Origin: an uncultured Clostridia bacterium
GTDB taxonomy: Bacteria; Bacillota; Clostridia; Oscillospirales; Ruminococcaceae
Length of the DNA stretch: 35,969 nt
Direction: 5' to 3'
Assembly: GCA_947631535.1 (NCBI GenBank)
Contig: CANRLU010000012.1
Span: 1-35,969 of the forward strand
In this document: piece after piece, positions 18,912-28,918 of the stretch
How positions within the stretch are numbered: the first letter of the stretch is position 1
How the letters are laid out: each line of letters starts with the position of its first letter
The notes under the pieces: generated by a model
The model's database searches: none
What the model was told of the DNA's origin: nothing
What the model saw: only the letters and a program-made list of their open reading frames with translations
Translations under genes and position numbers: made by a program

Positions 18912-21900
18912 TCAGCCTTCTGTTTCCGTACGGGCATATCTGCCTTCGGTGGGGACTTCCACAGTGGTGTTGTCCCCGTCGTTCACGATTTCGCTCACGG
19001 CGAGTTCAAGGCTTCCGCCGCTGTAAACGAGGGTCAGGCTTATGGTGCTGCCCGAAACTGCGGTAACGGTGCTGCCGTTTACTCCGAATCCGGCGCCCGA
19101 AACGAGCGTGAAGTAAGCGGAGGCGTTTCCGGCTCTTACAACGCGGCTGCCGAAGCTTACGCCGGTGAAGTATGCCTTGCCGTCGGCTCCGGTGAACATT
19201 GAACCGGTCGCGGAGCTGAGCGAGAGGATCACGGAGGGAACGGGGTTGCCGTTTTCATCTACGACCGTAAATTCGATGTTCACGGTCTCGGTGCTGCCCG
19301 GGTGAGGCACGGGCTGCGCATAAGGAGCTATATAGCCGCAGACGCTGCAGACGTTTCCTGTGAACACGTGATATGCCGCCTGACCTACATAGTCGCCGTC
19401 GAGGCAGACCTGCCAGTGGGCGCTTGTGTTGTATCTCCACACAAGATCATGCGTGTGTACGGGTTTTCCGACTACCTGTATCACGTAGTGGGCGGTAACG
19501 CTCTGGTTGCTCGCCGATTTTACGGTGACGGTGGTCACTCCCTCGCCGACAACGGTAACTACGCCGTTCTGATCGACCGTCACAACGCTTGCGTCGCTCG
19601 TCTGCCAGATGAGGTCGTCGGGCAGAGGAATTTCGTTGCCGTCGCCGTCGTAAGCCCTGAGCACGAGCTGAACGGGGTTGCTGCCCTCTTCGAGGACGAG
19701 GCTGTAGCTGACGTTTTCAATGCTCTCAAATCCCGTGGTGTCGGGAACGAGGGTGATGCTGCCGTCGGTAGAGGGCTTATACACAACTACCGTCCAGGTA
19801 ACGCTCATTGTGCCGGCCTTGTTGGTGGCGGTGAGGAGATATATGCCGGGGGCGTTCGGGGTGAACGTTACGGAATTGCGGCTGTCGGAATTTTCAATGA
19901 GAGTGCCGTAATTCGCGAGCGGGCTGCCGTCGGCTGCGGTGACGCTCCAGTTGAACGGACCGTTTATGCCGTCAACTTCGCTGCCCTCGCCCTCTGAAGG
20001 ATCGACAAATCCGGGAGGAGGCGTTGTGCCCTGAGAATCGGAATTGGGAACTCCGTCGGCGGTTATTACGAGCATAGTATCGGAGGAATAAGGTAGAGTA
20101 TCGACCCAAATTCTGCCGGTAGTTTCGTCGTAAGTCCACTGCCTGTAATAGCTGCTGTTGTTTCTGGGGGTATAATAATTGCCGGTCAGGCTGTAGTTGC
20201 CCACATGGACATCCGCTTCCTTGGGAAGATCATAGCCGGGCATCGCGACGATATATCCTTCGTACTGCGCACCCGCTTCGCCGGTGGAGGGAACGATGTA
20301 AAGTCCGACGGCATCATCGGTCGAGGCGTAGCCGTCCCAGTTGTTTTCGTCCCAATAGAAACCTTCGGCGGTGCAGACCTTTATCCTGACCTGATCTCTC
20401 GGAGGCTGGTGGAGGGAAGTGTTGTAATACTGCGCCGCGGCATCAACGCTTTCGCCGAGGGTGATATACTTTGTCATACCCTGCGAATATTCCGCGGAAA
20501 TAAGGTAATCCTCCGCGTCGGGAATGGCGTAGAATATCTGCGTGGACTTGGTGCAGCCGTTGAGAGTGACGGTGAGGGTGGCTGCGCCGGCAGTGCCGGG
20601 CTCATAAATGCTGAGCGCGTCGGAGCTGAGGCTTATAGTCGCCTCTTTCTGATAATAAGCTCTGCCGGGGATATCGTTTACGGTGAGGGTGAACGGGTCG
20701 CCGCCCTCGTCGTAATACTGCCAGTTCGGGTCGGTTATCTCCCAGACGCACTCGGTTATCACGGGAGCGTTAGCGCCGTTGAATTCGACGGGAATTATAT
20801 CCTCGACCCTGATGTCTATCGACTGGTTGGGAATAAGGGTTTTGTAATTCTCGACAGAGAATCTGAAGTCTGTGATCTCGGAGGCTCTCTCCCTTACGGT
20901 GATGACCACCTTGGCAGTCTTGCCGGCCTTTTCAAGGGTGATGACTGCCGTGCCTGCGCCTACCGCGGTGATATAGCCGTTTTCGTCAACGGTGGCAACG
21001 GTCTCGTCACTCGAAGTATAGGTTATTGCTCCGTCGGCTCCGGTGTTGTCGATAACGGTAAGAGCCGCGCCGTCGCCGACATAGAGGTCGCCGTATTCCC
21101 AGACTGCGTTGAGCTCGCCCTCGGCCGTGGCCTTGTCGTTGATCTGGAATACATAGGCGGCGTCGTTAGCGCCGTAGTCGCCGCAGAACACATAGAAGGT
21201 CCCGCTGTCCCAGGTCACGTCATACATTCCGTAGGGGCCTTCCTCGTAATAGGCCTCGGGGTCGGGAATGACGCAGCTGTAGGTGTAGGTGTGAAGGTCT
21301 TCGTCGTAGAAGAGCTTGGCGTCGATGGGATCGCCCATATAGTACTCCACGAGCTGCATGCCCGACGCCTGCGCTCTTTCGATGTATTCTTCCTTTACGG
21401 TGTAGGTGAGATAGGGGTCGATCTCGATGGAAGCTATAGAGCCCACGCCGTCGTCAAACGTACATTCAAAGAGATATGTGCCGTCCTCCTGCTTGGTGAG
21501 CGAAGCCGCGCTGCCCACGAGCTCGGGGGCAGAGGTGTCAACGAGAATGTCATACGAGATAATGTCGCCGGTCATATCCATCTTATGACCGTTGAAGGTG
21601 GGCCAGCTCTCGGGGTCGTTTACGTAGATCTCGTCGGCATAGGCCTCGGAAATGCCGGTCTCCTCATCGACATAATATTCATAGTCGCCGTCGCCGAAGG
21701 CCGCAATGCTGAATACGAGCTGCGTGCCGTCGGGCAGGGTCTCAAGCTCTCCGGTGTCGTAATCCACTACCTTTTCGCCGTTGTAGGAGAAGCCGAAGTT
21801 CATAAGCTGAAGCGAAAGCGGATAGGGAACGTAAACGCCGTATTCGCCGTCATAGCTGAAAGGCGTTCTCGGGAAGCAGGAAATATACGTGCGGTAGTAA

Positions 21901-24900
21901 ATTTCGCCGCTGTTCTTATCCGACACCTCAAACATCATGATCCTCGCGTCGCGGAGCTGATAGAACTCGAAGTAGTTGATGCCGTCGAGATATCCGTCTT
22001 CGTTGGGCGAAATGGTGAAGTTGCCCTGATAATAGGGGCCGTCGTTTATCATCTGGGCGATATCCACGTCGAACGGGTTTGCGCCGAGAAGAGTGGGTAT
22101 GCTCTGATACTGGGTGAAGCTGCCCGCCATTCCGTAGAACGGTCCGTAAACAGTGGGTTCGACAAACACGGTGTCTTCAAGCTTTTCGCTGTAGTTGCCG
22201 TTGCCGTCGGAAACTTCCCACCACTGAATGTTGTCGAATATCGGAGCGGCAGTCCAGTCGCCGGCAAAGCCCATAAACGGCAGACCGATAGTGGGTATAT
22301 CCTCTCCTACGGGGGTGAGGATTATATATCCTTCGATGTAGGTGCCGTTGGGAGAGGCAAGCTTTATTGCCTCGGCGTCATAATCAACGGTGCCGCTGAC
22401 AGTCGTGCGCGAAGAAATGCCGGACTCGACGCTTATCGTGCCTATAGTCGTGCTGGAAAGAACGGTGTCGTGCTCACCGTAAGCGAGCTTATTGTTGGCC
22501 GACAGCAGCTCGGGAGTCATAACAACGAGCTCTGCGCTGTAGGTGTGGCTCTCCATAGTGGTGTTAACGAGGTCAAACGAGTAGTCAAAGCTGCCCGACC
22601 AGTCGGCGTCGTCAAGGAGTTCGAGCTTTCCTACGTTCTCGCCGGCAACGTCGGCATAAACGGGAGTTTTTATCGCAGCACCCGCATTTACGAGGCCTGC
22701 GCCCTGAATACGCGGCGAAACATATCCGCCGGTAACGGTGTCTTCAATCGGTACCGCGGTGGATATCATAAGGTGCTCGACGAAATCGGCTCTTTCCGCG
22801 GTGCTTCTGTTCTGATAATAGGGATTGCCGCTCGCGCTGAGCGCCTGCGAAATAAGCGCCGCGATGCCGCTGATGTGAGGCGCGGCCATAGAGGTGCCGC
22901 TCATATAATCGTAAGTGCCGTCGTAATCGTCATATGTACCGGATAAGTATTCGGTATTGAACGACGTGTCGGGAATAGTGGAGTAGACCATTCCGCCGGG
23001 CGCGGTTATATCGGGCTTGAGCTCAAGACCCGGGCCGCCGCCCCAAGAGGTGAAGCTCGACATCTGGCCGGGCTGGTCGATGTCTTCGGGGGTAACGGGC
23101 CATTCCGCGGCCTCTTCCTCGGTACTGACGAAGGTTATGGTGACGGGCTTGCCCGCGGCTATTGCAGCGGCCATTTCCTCACCGTCGGCCTGGCTTATCG
23201 AGATGGCGGGATAGTTCATGCTCGGCCTGTAAAGACCGCTGAGGTCCATAGAGAAATCGCCGGGCTCGTTGTTGTAAACGATTATGCCTCTCAGACCCTG
23301 GGTCGGGAAGCTCGTATATGTAGTCGGATTGTAGGGGGCGATCTGGTTGCTGCCGTTGTTGCAGTTCATGGCGTTCATGACTTTTGTCGCAAAGTCTATC
23401 TCACCTCTCTTAACGAGCGCAAAACCGGAATCTTCGCCGTTTCTCACCGGCTGATAGCCGGGAGGCAGGTGATCTTCGCGCACCCAATCATACTCCTCGT
23501 AGTCCGACTGATAGCCGAGGCCGCAGTCGTAAACGGTGTTGTTGCCCTCAAGGGTGTCCTTGGGGTTCACCTCTCCGAAGAGATAGCTCTGGACGTAGCT
23601 GCTGCCGCCGTTTGACGTTCCGGTGTCGTTATACCTTATTTTATGGTCCTGCTCGCCGTCGTTCCAAATAAGGTAGGTGGCGCCGTATACCTCGGTGTTG
23701 ACCGAAGCGACGGCTATGGCCGTGCCGTAGATGGCGGGGCTCGAAGTCATGGTTACGTCGGGGTTCTCGGCGTAGGCAAGACCGCCGGTGTAGCTGTTGA
23801 GCTGCTGGGAATTGCCCGCGTTGCCGTTCGAGACAGAGGCTACAACGCCGAATTCTTCGAGCATTTCAAAGAAGAGCTCATAGGCGGTGTCTTCGTGGGC
23901 AAAGCCGTTGTCGGAACCGAGAGAAAGGTTCACAACGTCGGCTCCGAGATATGCGGCGTCGTTGAGAGCGGCAAGGAGCGGAGTCGAAGAAGTCATAGTG
24001 CCGTCGTCGTCAAACACCTTCATAAACATAAGCTGCGCGTCGGGGGCGATGCCCGAGAACTTCACGGCTCCGTCTTCGGTCTCGGAATAGCCGAGAATGG
24101 TTCCCGAAACGTGAGTGCCGTGGGTCTCGAGCGAACGGACGTTGCTGTCCACCCTGCCGTCGTCGGCCATATGGGAATAGTCGGCGGCATAAGGAACCTT
24201 GAGGGTCTTATACCAGTTCGCGCCCGAGCCGGGAGCGAGCGTTTCGGAGGCAAGAAGGTCTCCGAGCGACGAAACTACCTTGGCGATAGAGTTTTTGGTG
24301 TAGGAAACGAAGTTTATCGGGTCGTCCGACTTGAAGGAGTCGTCGCGGAAAGCCTCGTGGCTGCCGCGCACGCCGGTAACGTTGTCGCCGACAGAATAGT
24401 CATACCAGGAGCCGTAGAAAATGTCGAGAGAAGTATCCAGAACGGCTACCACCATTCCCTGACCGGTGTAGCCCGCTTTCCAGAGGTCGTTCACTCCGGC
24501 CTGAGCATAGCTGTATTTCTCGATGCCGCCGACAAGGGGCTCGAGCTCCTCGTCCGAGGGGATGGAGTAGGTCTTTTCAACGTATGCGGTCTTAACGCCG
24601 TCGAGCTTTTTGACCTGTTCGAGAAGCCCGTAGGGCATCTTCACGGACATGGCGTTGATGACGCCGGTGAACTGCGCCACGAGCTCAACGCCGTTTGCGG
24701 GCATCGAGTAGGCGGCAATGCCGCTTTCGGAGTCGTTGAGCGAGAGCGAGCCGATCCTTGAAACGAGGTCGAGCTGCTGCGCTCTGTTCTGCTCCGATAC
24801 CCTGAGGGCGTCGTCGCTTGTGAGGAAGGTCGAGAGCTTTTTGCCTGCGCTGAGCGTCTCGGCGGCATACTCTCCGGCCGCCACGGGCATTGCCGGATTG

Positions 24901-25175
24901 TAGTAGTTTGCTGCGGCGGGTGCGTCGAGCACTACTATTACGGTGACTGTTTCATCGGGCTCATAGTGCTCGAACCTGTCGGTTTTGGCGGTCTGCACAT
25001 CGGCGCCGCCTCTTACGGGGCGGGAAACGTCTGCCCTTTCGCCCGCGATGATCCTCGTGGCGCTCTCGGCATCGGCTTCCGCCTCGGCCGCAAACGCGGT
25101 GAAAGGCACCATGCCCGCAATCAAACATACCGCTGTCAAAGATGCAAGAATCTTCTTAAGCATCAAATGTTTCAT
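18912..25175 (-). CDS. Secreted subtilisin-like serine protease (S8 family) with Ig-like (Big_2-type) repeats
   Basis: Signal peptide MKHLMLKKILASLTAVCLIAGMVPFTAFAAEA; triad motifs VVAVLDTSLD, ETHGTHVSGT, YMSGTSMAAPHISG; Big_2-like ITYTSSDETVATVDENGYITAVGAGTAVITLEKAGKTAKVVI. Start placed at 25175 (AAGGAG RBS) rather than 25214. Confidence 0.95.
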   Translation of the reverse strand: MKHLMLKKILASLTAVCLIAGMVPFTAFAAEAEADAESATRIIAGERADVSRPVRGGADVQTAKTDRFEHYEPDETVTVIVVLDAPAAANYYNPAMPVAAGEYAAETLSAGKKLSTFLTSDDALRVSEQNRAQQLDLVSRIGSLSLNDSESGIAAYSMPANGVELVAQFTGVINAMSVKMPYGLLEQVKKLDGVKTAYVEKTYSIPSDEELEPLVGGIEKYSYAQAGVNDLWKAGYTGQGMVVAVLDTSLDIFYGSWYDYSVGDNVTGVRGSHEAFRDDSFKSDDPINFVSYTKNSIAKVVSSLGDLLASETLAPGSGANWYKTLKVPYAADYSHMADDGRVDSNVRSLETHGTHVSGTILGYSETEDGAVKFSGIAPDAQLMFMKVFDDDGTMTSSTPLLAALNDAAYLGADVVNLSLGSDNGFAHEDTAYELFFEMLEEFGVVASVSNGNAGNSQQLNSYTGGLAYAENPDVTMTSSPAIYGTAIAVASVNTEVYGATYLIWNDGEQDHKIRYNDTGTSNGGSSYVQSYLFGEVNPKDTLEGNNTVYDCGLGYQSDYEEYDWVREDHLPPGYQPVRNGEDSGFALVKRGEIDFATKVMNAMNCNNGSNQIAPYNPTTYTSFPTQGLRGIIVYNNEPGDFSMDLSGLYRPSMNYPAISISQADGEEMAAAIAAGKPVTITFVSTEEEAAEWPVTPEDIDQPGQMSSFTSWGGGPGLELKPDITAPGGMVYSTIPDTSFNTEYLSGTYDDYDGTYDYMSGTSMAAPHISGIAALISQALSASGNPYYQNRSTAERADFVEHLMISTAVPIEDTVTGGYVSPRIQGAGLVNAGAAIKTPVYADVAGENVGKLELLDDADWSGSFDYSFDLVNTTMESHTYSAELVVMTPELLSANNKLAYGEHDTVLSSTTIGTISVESGISSRTTVSGTVDYDAEAIKLASPNGTYIEGYIILTPVGEDIPTIGLPFMGFAGDWTAAPIFDNIQWWEVSDGNGNYSEKLEDTVFVEPTVYGPFYGMAGSFTQYQSIPTLLGANPFDVDIAQMINDGPYYQGNFTISPNEDGYLDGINYFEFYQLRDARIMMFEVSDKNSGEIYYRTYISCFPRTPFSYDGEYGVYVPYPLSLQLMNFGFSYNGEKVVDYDTGELETLPDGTQLVFSIAAFGDGDYEYYVDEETGISEAYADEIYVNDPESWPTFNGHKMDMTGDIISYDILVDTSAPELVGSAASLTKQEDGTYLFECTFDDGVGSIASIEIDPYLTYTVKEEYIERAQASGMQLVEYYMGDPIDAKLFYDEDLHTYTYSCVIPDPEAYYEEGPYGMYDVTWDSGTFYVFCGDYGANDAAYVFQINDKATAEGELNAVWEYGDLYVGDGAALTVIDNTGADGAITYTSSDETVATVDENGYITAVGAGTAVITLEKAGKTAKVVITVRERASEITDFRFSVENYKTLIPNQSIDIRVEDIIPVEFNGANAPVITECVWEITDPNWQYYDEGGDPFTLTVNDIPGRAYYQKEATISLSSDALSIYEPGTAGAATLTVTLNGCTKSTQIFYAIPDAEDYLISAEYSQGMTKYITLGESVDAAAQYYNTSLHQPPRDQVRIKVCTAEGFYWDENNWDGYASTDDAVGLYIVPSTGEAGAQYEGYIVAMPGYDLPKEADVHVGNYSLTGNYYTPRNNSSYYRQWTYDETTGRIWVDTLPYSSDTMLVITADGVPNSDSQGTTPPPGFVDPSEGEGSEVDGINGPFNWSVTAADGSPLANYGTLIENSDSRNSVTFTPNAPGIYLLTATNKAGTMSVTWTVVVYKPSTDGSITLVPDTTGFESIENVSYSLVLEEGSNPVQLVLRAYDGDGNEIPLPDDLIWQTSDASVVTVDQNGVVTVVGEGVTTVTVKSASNQSVTAHYVIQVVGKPVHTHDLVWRYNTSAHWQVCLDGDYVGQAAYHVFTGNVCSVCGYIAPYAQPVPHPGSTETVNIEFTVVDENGNPVPSVILSLSSATGSMFTGADGKAYFTGVSFGSRVVRAGNASAYFTLVSGAGFGVNGSTVTAVSGSTISLTLVYSGGSLELAVSEIVNDGDNTTVEVPTEGRYARTETEG

Positions 25176-25267
25176 TTGCTTTTCTCCTTTTAAATTTATT
25201 CTCCCACCGTGCAAAATGTATATTTATGAATTTTACATAAACCTTCGGCACGATACAAGTTGTAATT

Positions 25268-25296
25268 ATTATAACATGACCCAAAAACACTGTCAA
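25268..25296 (-). promoter_or_regulatory. Promoter of the S8 protease gene
   Basis: Minus strand TTGACA (25296-25291), 17-nt spacer, TATAAT (25273-25268). Confidence 0.8.
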
Positions 25297-25442
25297 CGCA
25301 CATATTTTCCAAAATTTCTGCCTCACAGTTTTTGTCAAAGTGAATTTTTTACAAGATTGCCGACGTTGCGAAGAAGAACAGCGCCGTTCAAGTGCGGATC
25401 TTCCTTATAATTACAGAATAAAACCGCTTTCCGGAGGCCGAA

Positions 25443-25574
25443 ATGAAGCAGCAGAGAAAGCGGATTTATACATTTATGCAAGAAATTATGCAGGAGGTTA
25501 TGCAAAACTTAAAGTCGGCAGGAAGAGTCAACAACATAGTCAATATAGATAATTACCGATTCTTACTCATTTGA
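25443..25574 (+). CDS. Possible small ORF (43 aa, MKQQRKRIYTFMQEIMQEVMQNLKSAGRVNNIVNIDNYRFLLI)
   Basis: GGAGG at 25433-25437, 5 nt before ATG; no homology recognised. Confidence 0.2.
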   Translation: MKQQRKRIYTFMQEIMQEVMQNLKSAGRVNNIVNIDNYRFLLI

Positions 25575-25628
25575 AAATCCGTGCGATTTTAAATGCTTCG
25601 CGGCCTATCCGTTTTGCCGAAACAAATT

Positions 25629-25662
25629 TACCCGCCCGCGCTCAAAACGGCACAGGCGGGTA
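25629..25662 (-). terminator. Putative terminator downstream of the HTH/DeoR operon
   Basis: TACCCGCC...GGCGGGTA stem, followed on the minus strand by AATTTGTTT. Confidence 0.5.
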
Positions 25663-25684
25663 TCGTATCTTGGCTGCCCCGCTT

Positions 25685-25879
25685 TCACTCCATCTCCCTC
25701 GGGTCAATGTCCAGAACGCGGCAGATCCTCATCACAAGGTCAAAACCGGCGCCGGAGATTCCTCGGCTGAACACCGTCATCAGCGTCGAGTAGGGAATGT
25801 CGGCCTGCCGTGAAAACTCGCGAAGGCTTGGATATCTGTCGAGTATTTCGAACCTGAGCCTAAGCTCCCTTTCGGCCAC
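25685..25879 (-). CDS. Small helix-turn-helix (XRE/Cro-like) DNA-binding protein
   Basis: 64 aa, LREFSRQADIPYSTLMTVFSRGISGAGFDLVMRICRVLDIDP; GTG start one nt after the DeoR gene stop, GAGGAAG RBS. Confidence 0.75.
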   Translation of the reverse strand: MAERELRLRFEILDRYPSLREFSRQADIPYSTLMTVFSRGISGAGFDLVMRICRVLDIDPREME

Positions 25880-25880
25880 T

Positions 25881-26699
25881 TCACTCTTCCTCCTCTGCCA
25901 TGACGACCGCTACGCCCAGCTTCTCGATATTTTCAACAGCGGCGCTGTCGGCAGCCTGATCGGTTATCATCTCGCTGAATTCCGAGGCGTCGCATACCTT
26001 TAAAAAGCAGTCGTGGCCGAGCTTTTTTGCAGGCATCAGGAGTACCCTTCTTTTGCTGTTTTTGATGATCTCGCGCTGGAAAGCCGCAGTTTCGCCGCTG
26101 CCGTTGGACAGCCCGAATTCCGCGCTCATTCCTCCGCCGGTGACAAAACAGATGTCGAACCGATACCGCGATGCGTTTTCAACGGCCGAGGGGTCTACTA
26201 TCGAGCCCGACTGCCTCATCTTTCCGCCGATGACATATATCTCGGCGTTCCCGAAAGGTCTGAGATCGCTCGCCATATCCGCCGAATTCACCACGACGGT
26301 GTAGAAAAAATTCCTCGGCAGAAAGCGCAGCATAAGGTGCCCGAAGGAGCCGCCCGTCAGGTAAACGCAGTCGTTCTCCTGTATATACGACGCGGCTTTG
26401 CGGGCAATCGCGAGATAATCCGGAAACACCGGCTGGCTCGCAAAATCGCGCAGTGCCGGCGGCCTCACCGAGACCTGTCCGCTGTTGTAAAGAGGGCGTA
26501 TCGCGCCGCCGTGGGTGCGACTGCAGAGTCCCTTGCGCTCGAGCATTAAAAGGTCGCGCCGCGCCGTTTCATGGCTTATCCCGAATAACTCCTTCATTTT
26601 TTCAACAGTCACGCTGCCCTCTGTGGCGATAATATCGGCGACTCTTTGCAGCCGCTCCTCCATAAATAGCTGCTGATTTTCATTGGCTTTATTTTCCAT
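25881..26699 (-). CDS. DeoR/GlpR-family transcriptional regulator
   Basis: N-terminal HTH RLQRVADIIATEGSVTVEKMKELFGISHETARRDLLMLERKGLCSRTHGGAI plus a DeoR-type sensor-like C-terminal domain. Confidence 0.92.
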   Translation of the reverse strand: MENKANENQQLFMEERLQRVADIIATEGSVTVEKMKELFGISHETARRDLLMLERKGLCSRTHGGAIRPLYNSGQVSVRPPALRDFASQPVFPDYLAIARKAASYIQENDCVYLTGGSFGHLMLRFLPRNFFYTVVVNSADMASDLRPFGNAEIYVIGGKMRQSGSIVDPSAVENASRYRFDICFVTGGGMSAEFGLSNGSGETAAFQREIIKNSKRRVLLMPAKKLGHDCFLKVCDASEFSEMITDQAADSAAVENIEKLGVAVVMAEEEE

Positions 26700-26761
26700 A
26701 ACGTGTCTCCCTTCGTCTGCAATTATGTGCGTTTGATTCTGATTTCGGATCCGATAGCTGA

Positions 26762-26790
26762 ATTATAGCACACAATCGGTCATAAGTCAA
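26762..26790 (-). promoter_or_regulatory. Promoter of the DeoR-family regulator operon
   Basis: Minus strand TTGACT (26790-26785), 17-nt spacer, TATAAT (26767-26762). Confidence 0.75.
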
Positions 26791-26825
26791 CACAAATGCA
26801 GGTCGGGATCGCGTATTTCAAGCAG

Positions 26826-28916
26826 TTAAACTCCGATCATCTCCCTGTTTCCGCTGACGCGCCAGCAGAGCCACTGCATAAAGTCCGCGCCGGCGAGGTA
26901 GATGACGATCGGCAGGGCGAACGCCGCGAGGGTGATTATCGTCGCGGTAGTCGGGCTCTTGGATTTATAAGAGATGAACAGCACGAGCTCCGCAAAAACA
27001 GTTAACGAGATTATGCGACAGACTGTAAGCAATGTTAAATATCCGAGCACGGGCAAGCTGCCGAATTTTGCGTAGCCCGTTATCGCCGAGACCGGCTCCA
27101 AAAGGCCTTGAGAGCCGTATGTCAATATCATCTCGACGTAGTGCGGAACATAGACCGCAAGGCAGATGAGCAGAGTGAAAATCGCGGCAATCATCGCATT
27201 ATGCTCAAAATAAGCACGTTTTCCCGCTTTCGTAGTGTAGAGCAAAAAACCGATCCGCGCGCGGTTGTCGTAGGCGATAAGCGGCGAGATTGAGACACAT
27301 ATTCCGAGCATCACAACGAGCCCGAGGCGGTAGTCGGTCTTGAAGCCGTTCACACCGAAAAGCTCCTCCCAACCCGTCGTGTAGTACATAAATTTGGACA
27401 GTTGTTTTCCGCCGGAGACCTTCACTGCGGTGTTGAATTGATTGACCAGCTTCATAAAGCCCTGCCGTTTCGACCAGTATTCATTATCGGAAAAGCTGCC
27501 CGACGCTGCGGCGTTGTATTCCTTCGTGAGCTCTTCGCCGGCGGATATCATATACCCGTAAACCGCGGCGGAGTCCGTTTTTTCGTACGCTTCGGCGGCG
27601 TAGGCACGGTAGTAGTTGTCGCTCGAGCTGTAGGGGCGGACGTAGTTATATTCGCTGTAAACCGAGAAAGCGAGCACCGCCAAAAGAATCGGCAGGCCCT
27701 TGTGGAGAATGAATAATTTATGCACGGAATATGCAAAAAGCCGCTTCGGAGGCTTTATTTTTATGCGCCTGCGGCGGGTTTTCTTTATCTCTGAAATTGA
27801 TATATTCTCATACAGCTTGACCGTCAGGAAAACCAGCGCAGCTATCAGCAAAAGCGTTACACAGGTGGTCGTAACGAGCAGATTTATCGGGTATCCGAAC
27901 AAGTTTATATTGGCATAGGTTTTAAAAAGATGCGCCGAATTGACGAACGCCGCGAGGTTGATTTGCTTGAGCGGAGAGAGAACCGAGGTCTCGGAGATGA
28001 TGAGATAAAGCGCCGTCTCGATGCCTCCGGCGAGCAGAAGTATGAAGTATGCAGTCGTGTTTTTCAGGCGTATAAAGAGGCTCTGCGCGATGAGCGCGCA
28101 GACAAACATCGCGACGGTTTTGTATGCAAATACAAGTGCCAAGAGCTGCCCGACGCTGATTCTGAGATTGCAGCCCAAGAATCCTTTCAGCGACTGCACG
28201 GGGCGGGAAAGGTCGCCCAAGCCGAACCTCGCGGAGCCTATGAAAAGATTCAGCAGAAAGAAAACGCCTCCGCAGACGAGGCACGCCGTGAACACCGCCG
28301 CAGTTTTAGCGAGCGCGAGGCGGGCTCTGCCGTACCTGAGAGGTTTAACCAATCCTACTATTCCACACTCACGGTCTTTGTAAAATATCGCGGTCACGGC
28401 GGCGAAAATTATGAATAACAGAAGTATATCCGACGCCGTATTTTCGACAGCCAAAAGCACACCGTCCGAGGGCGCAAAGATGGGCTGAACGCTCCGAACG
28501 GCGTCATACGCTGACGGTGTCCTGACGATATTTCGGTAGGCGAAACTCGAAGGGTCTGCAAAAATCGAGACGGCGGTCATCGTCGCGGCAGTGTCGTCTA
28601 TTGACTTGAGGTACTGATGGTACGTCCCGACAGCCTTGAGCTGCTCTATTTCCTCGTTCATCATCGAGCGGACTTCCCACTTTCCGCTCTCCCAGCCGCC
28701 GAACATATTGTCCCGCCGTGCGATTGAATAATCGTAAGCTTCTTGGAAGGTCTTTCCCTCGGCGATTTCGTAGTATTCCTTATACTCCTTCGCGGGGCAG
28801 AGCATACCGAAGCTCTGCGAGCAGGAGACGTAAATATTCAGCAAAAGCCCGCAAATAAGCACCAAAACGAACATTTTGGTGTGCAGGAGCTTGTAAATTT
28901 CATTACGGTAAATCAT
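26826..28916 (-). CDS. ABC-2 type transporter permease
   Basis: MIYRNEIYKLLHTKMFVLVLICGLLLNIYV..., multiple hydrophobic segments; start at 28916, 2 bp after the ATPase stop. Confidence 0.85.
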   Translation of the reverse strand: MIYRNEIYKLLHTKMFVLVLICGLLLNIYVSCSQSFGMLCPAKEYKEYYEIAEGKTFQEAYDYSIARRDNMFGGWESGKWEVRSMMNEEIEQLKAVGTYHQYLKSIDDTAATMTAVSIFADPSSFAYRNIVRTPSAYDAVRSVQPIFAPSDGVLLAVENTASDILLLFIIFAAVTAIFYKDRECGIVGLVKPLRYGRARLALAKTAAVFTACLVCGGVFFLLNLFIGSARFGLGDLSRPVQSLKGFLGCNLRISVGQLLALVFAYKTVAMFVCALIAQSLFIRLKNTTAYFILLLAGGIETALYLIISETSVLSPLKQINLAAFVNSAHLFKTYANINLFGYPINLLVTTTCVTLLLIAALVFLTVKLYENISISEIKKTRRRRIKIKPPKRLFAYSVHKLFILHKGLPILLAVLAFSVYSEYNYVRPYSSSDNYYRAYAAEAYEKTDSAAVYGYMISAGEELTKEYNAAASGSFSDNEYWSKRQGFMKLVNQFNTAVKVSGGKQLSKFMYYTTGWEELFGVNGFKTDYRLGLVVMLGICVSISPLIAYDNRARIGFLLYTTKAGKRAYFEHNAMIAAIFTLLICLAVYVPHYVEMILTYGSQGLLEPVSAITGYAKFGSLPVLGYLTLLTVCRIISLTVFAELVLFISYKSKSPTTATIITLAAFALPIVIYLAGADFMQWLCWRVSGNREMIGV

Positions 28917-28918
28917 AG

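Noticed and set aside
20205-22946. Plus-strand ORF of 913 aa
   Set aside because: Antisense to the S8 protease; low-complexity shadow translation without domain signatures.
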